The notes under the pieces: generated by a model
Told to the model about the DNA's origin: nothing
The model's database searches: none
Seen by the model: only the letters and a program-made list of their open reading frames with translations
In this document: positions 63,635 to 64,000 of the stretch, one piece after another
How positions within the stretch are numbered: the stretch's first letter is position 1
How the letters are laid out: every line of letters starts with the position of its first letter
Position numbers and translations under genes: made by a program
Origin: Amycolatopsis iheyensis
GTDB taxonomy: Bacteria > Actinomycetota > Actinomycetes > Mycobacteriales > Pseudonocardiaceae
Assembly (NCBI RefSeq): GCF_024703995.1
Contig: NZ_JAMXQV010000002.1
Location: 186,001-250,000, forward strand
Length of the DNA stretch: 64,000 nt
Direction: 5' to 3'

Positions 63635-63640
63635 GTAGGT
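63635..63640 (+). promoter_or_regulatory. -10 box for the leaderless SDR gene
   Basis: TAGGTT lies 7 nt before ATG 63648, with no SD between, consistent with a leaderless transcript. Confidence 0.5.
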
Positions 63641-63647
63641 TGACGCC

Positions 63648-64000
63648 ATGGCGAGTGCGCACGGTCCTGATCGGACGTCCGTGGTCGTGACCGGCGGCAG
63701 CGGCTTCATCGGCCGGGCCGTCGTGCGCGCCTTCCGCGACCGGGGTGTCCCGGTCACCGTCGTGGACCGGGTCCCGTTCCCGGACGACGCCGGCGGTGTC
63801 CGCGTCGTGACCGGCGACCTGCGTGACGCCGCCGTCCGTGAGGAAGCCGTGACCGGTGAGACCGCCGGGATCGTGCACCTCGCCGCGCTGACGTCGGTGC
63901 TGAAGTCGGTCGAGCTGCCCGAGGACACCTTCGCCGACAACGTGCTCGTCACCCAGGAGCTGCTGGAGCTCGCGCGCCGCCGCGAGGTGCCGAAGTTCCT
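63648..64000 (+). CDS. NAD-dependent epimerase/dehydratase (extended SDR), 3' truncated
   Basis: Only the first 117 codons are present. The N-terminus has the Rossmann dinucleotide motif TGGSGFIG (about residues 15-22), an acidic residue after beta-2 (VVDRVPF) that favours NAD, the GDLRDAA segment and HLAALTSV (about 77-84) of extended SDRs such as GalE-type sugar-nucleotide epimerases and 3-beta-HSD-like enzymes. The catalytic YxxxK lies beyond the window, so the reaction cannot be named. Confidence 0.85.
   Translation, partial: MASAHGPDRTSVVVTGGSGFIGRAVVRAFRDRGVPVTVVDRVPFPDDAGGVRVVTGDLRDAAVREEAVTGETAGIVHLAALTSVLKSVELPEDTFADNVLVTQELLELARRREVPKF

Overview
The window is 64 kb of very GC-rich DNA from an actinomycete, most likely a Pseudonocardiaceae member close to Amycolatopsis. 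The evidence is codon use saturated with G/C at third positions, IdeR/DmdR-type iron boxes, an MbtH protein, F420-type luciferase-like enzymes, many apparently leaderless genes (a TANNNT box 6-7 nt before the start codon), and a gcvH-garA-ftsR-DUF151-resR-gcvP block in the order seen in Mycobacterium tuberculosis (Rv1826-Rv1832). A short palindrome, TCCACAGTGGA, recurs inside coding regions far more often than chance predicts.

Layout. 1-11.6 kb: the end of a siderophore cluster, with a two-module NRPS lacking its 5' end, aspartate decarboxylase panD, a Tat lipoprotein that binds ferric siderophore, MbtH, and a convergent heterodimeric ABC exporter. Two iron boxes flank it. 11.6-16.1 kb: DMT transporter, DinB-like protein, a monomeric PheRS-like protein behind a leaderless leader ORF, a broken small ORF, an MBL-fold hydrolase, an IclR regulator. 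16.2-19.4 kb: acyl-CoA dehydrogenase and ADP-forming acyl-CoA synthetase. 19.5-23.1 kb: alkanesulfonate uptake and oxidation (ssu), with a frameshifted permease. 23.1-26.4 kb: sortase, DUF4397 protein and a polytopic membrane protein. 26.5-30.4 kb: regulators, DUF2236 protein, F420 enzyme, GNAT.

30.5-36.2 kb: an apparent sphingolipid-degradation operon of secreted neutral ceramidase, secreted sphingomyelinase, a GPH/MFSD2-type transporter and a sphingosine-1-phosphate-lyase-like PLP enzyme. A long inverted repeat overlaps the first ribosome-binding site. 36.2-39.4 kb: DUF6295, dienelactone hydrolase, DHA2 efflux pump, MarR. 39.5-43.5 kb: a zinc-starvation locus with a His-rich protein, two CobW/Mrf-type GTPases and six cysteine-poor ribosomal proteins (L31B, L32, L28, L33, S14, S18) in two divergent, translationally coupled operons.

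43.6-46.5 kb: a MoxR ATPase and a metallopeptidase-like/vWA partner. 46.5-51.5 kb: sirohaem synthase, alpha/beta hydrolase, crotonase, acyl-CoA ligase. 51.6-53.7 kb: two paralogous lipoproteins, a small protein, a CDP-alcohol phosphatidyltransferase. 53.8-62.1 kb: the glycine cleavage/garA block with an inserted merR-trxA-tetR segment, and a tandem glycine riboswitch before gcvP. 62-64 kb: LuxR regulator, a secreted protein with acidic repeats, and the start of an SDR epimerase.

The most interesting items are the sphingolipid operon and its regulatory hairpin, the PheRS-like gene with a Phe(TTT)-containing leader ORF, the zinc locus, the inverted 21-bp repeat arrays found only between convergent genes, and the iterated palindrome. 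All assignments come from reading the sequence; no database search was run.
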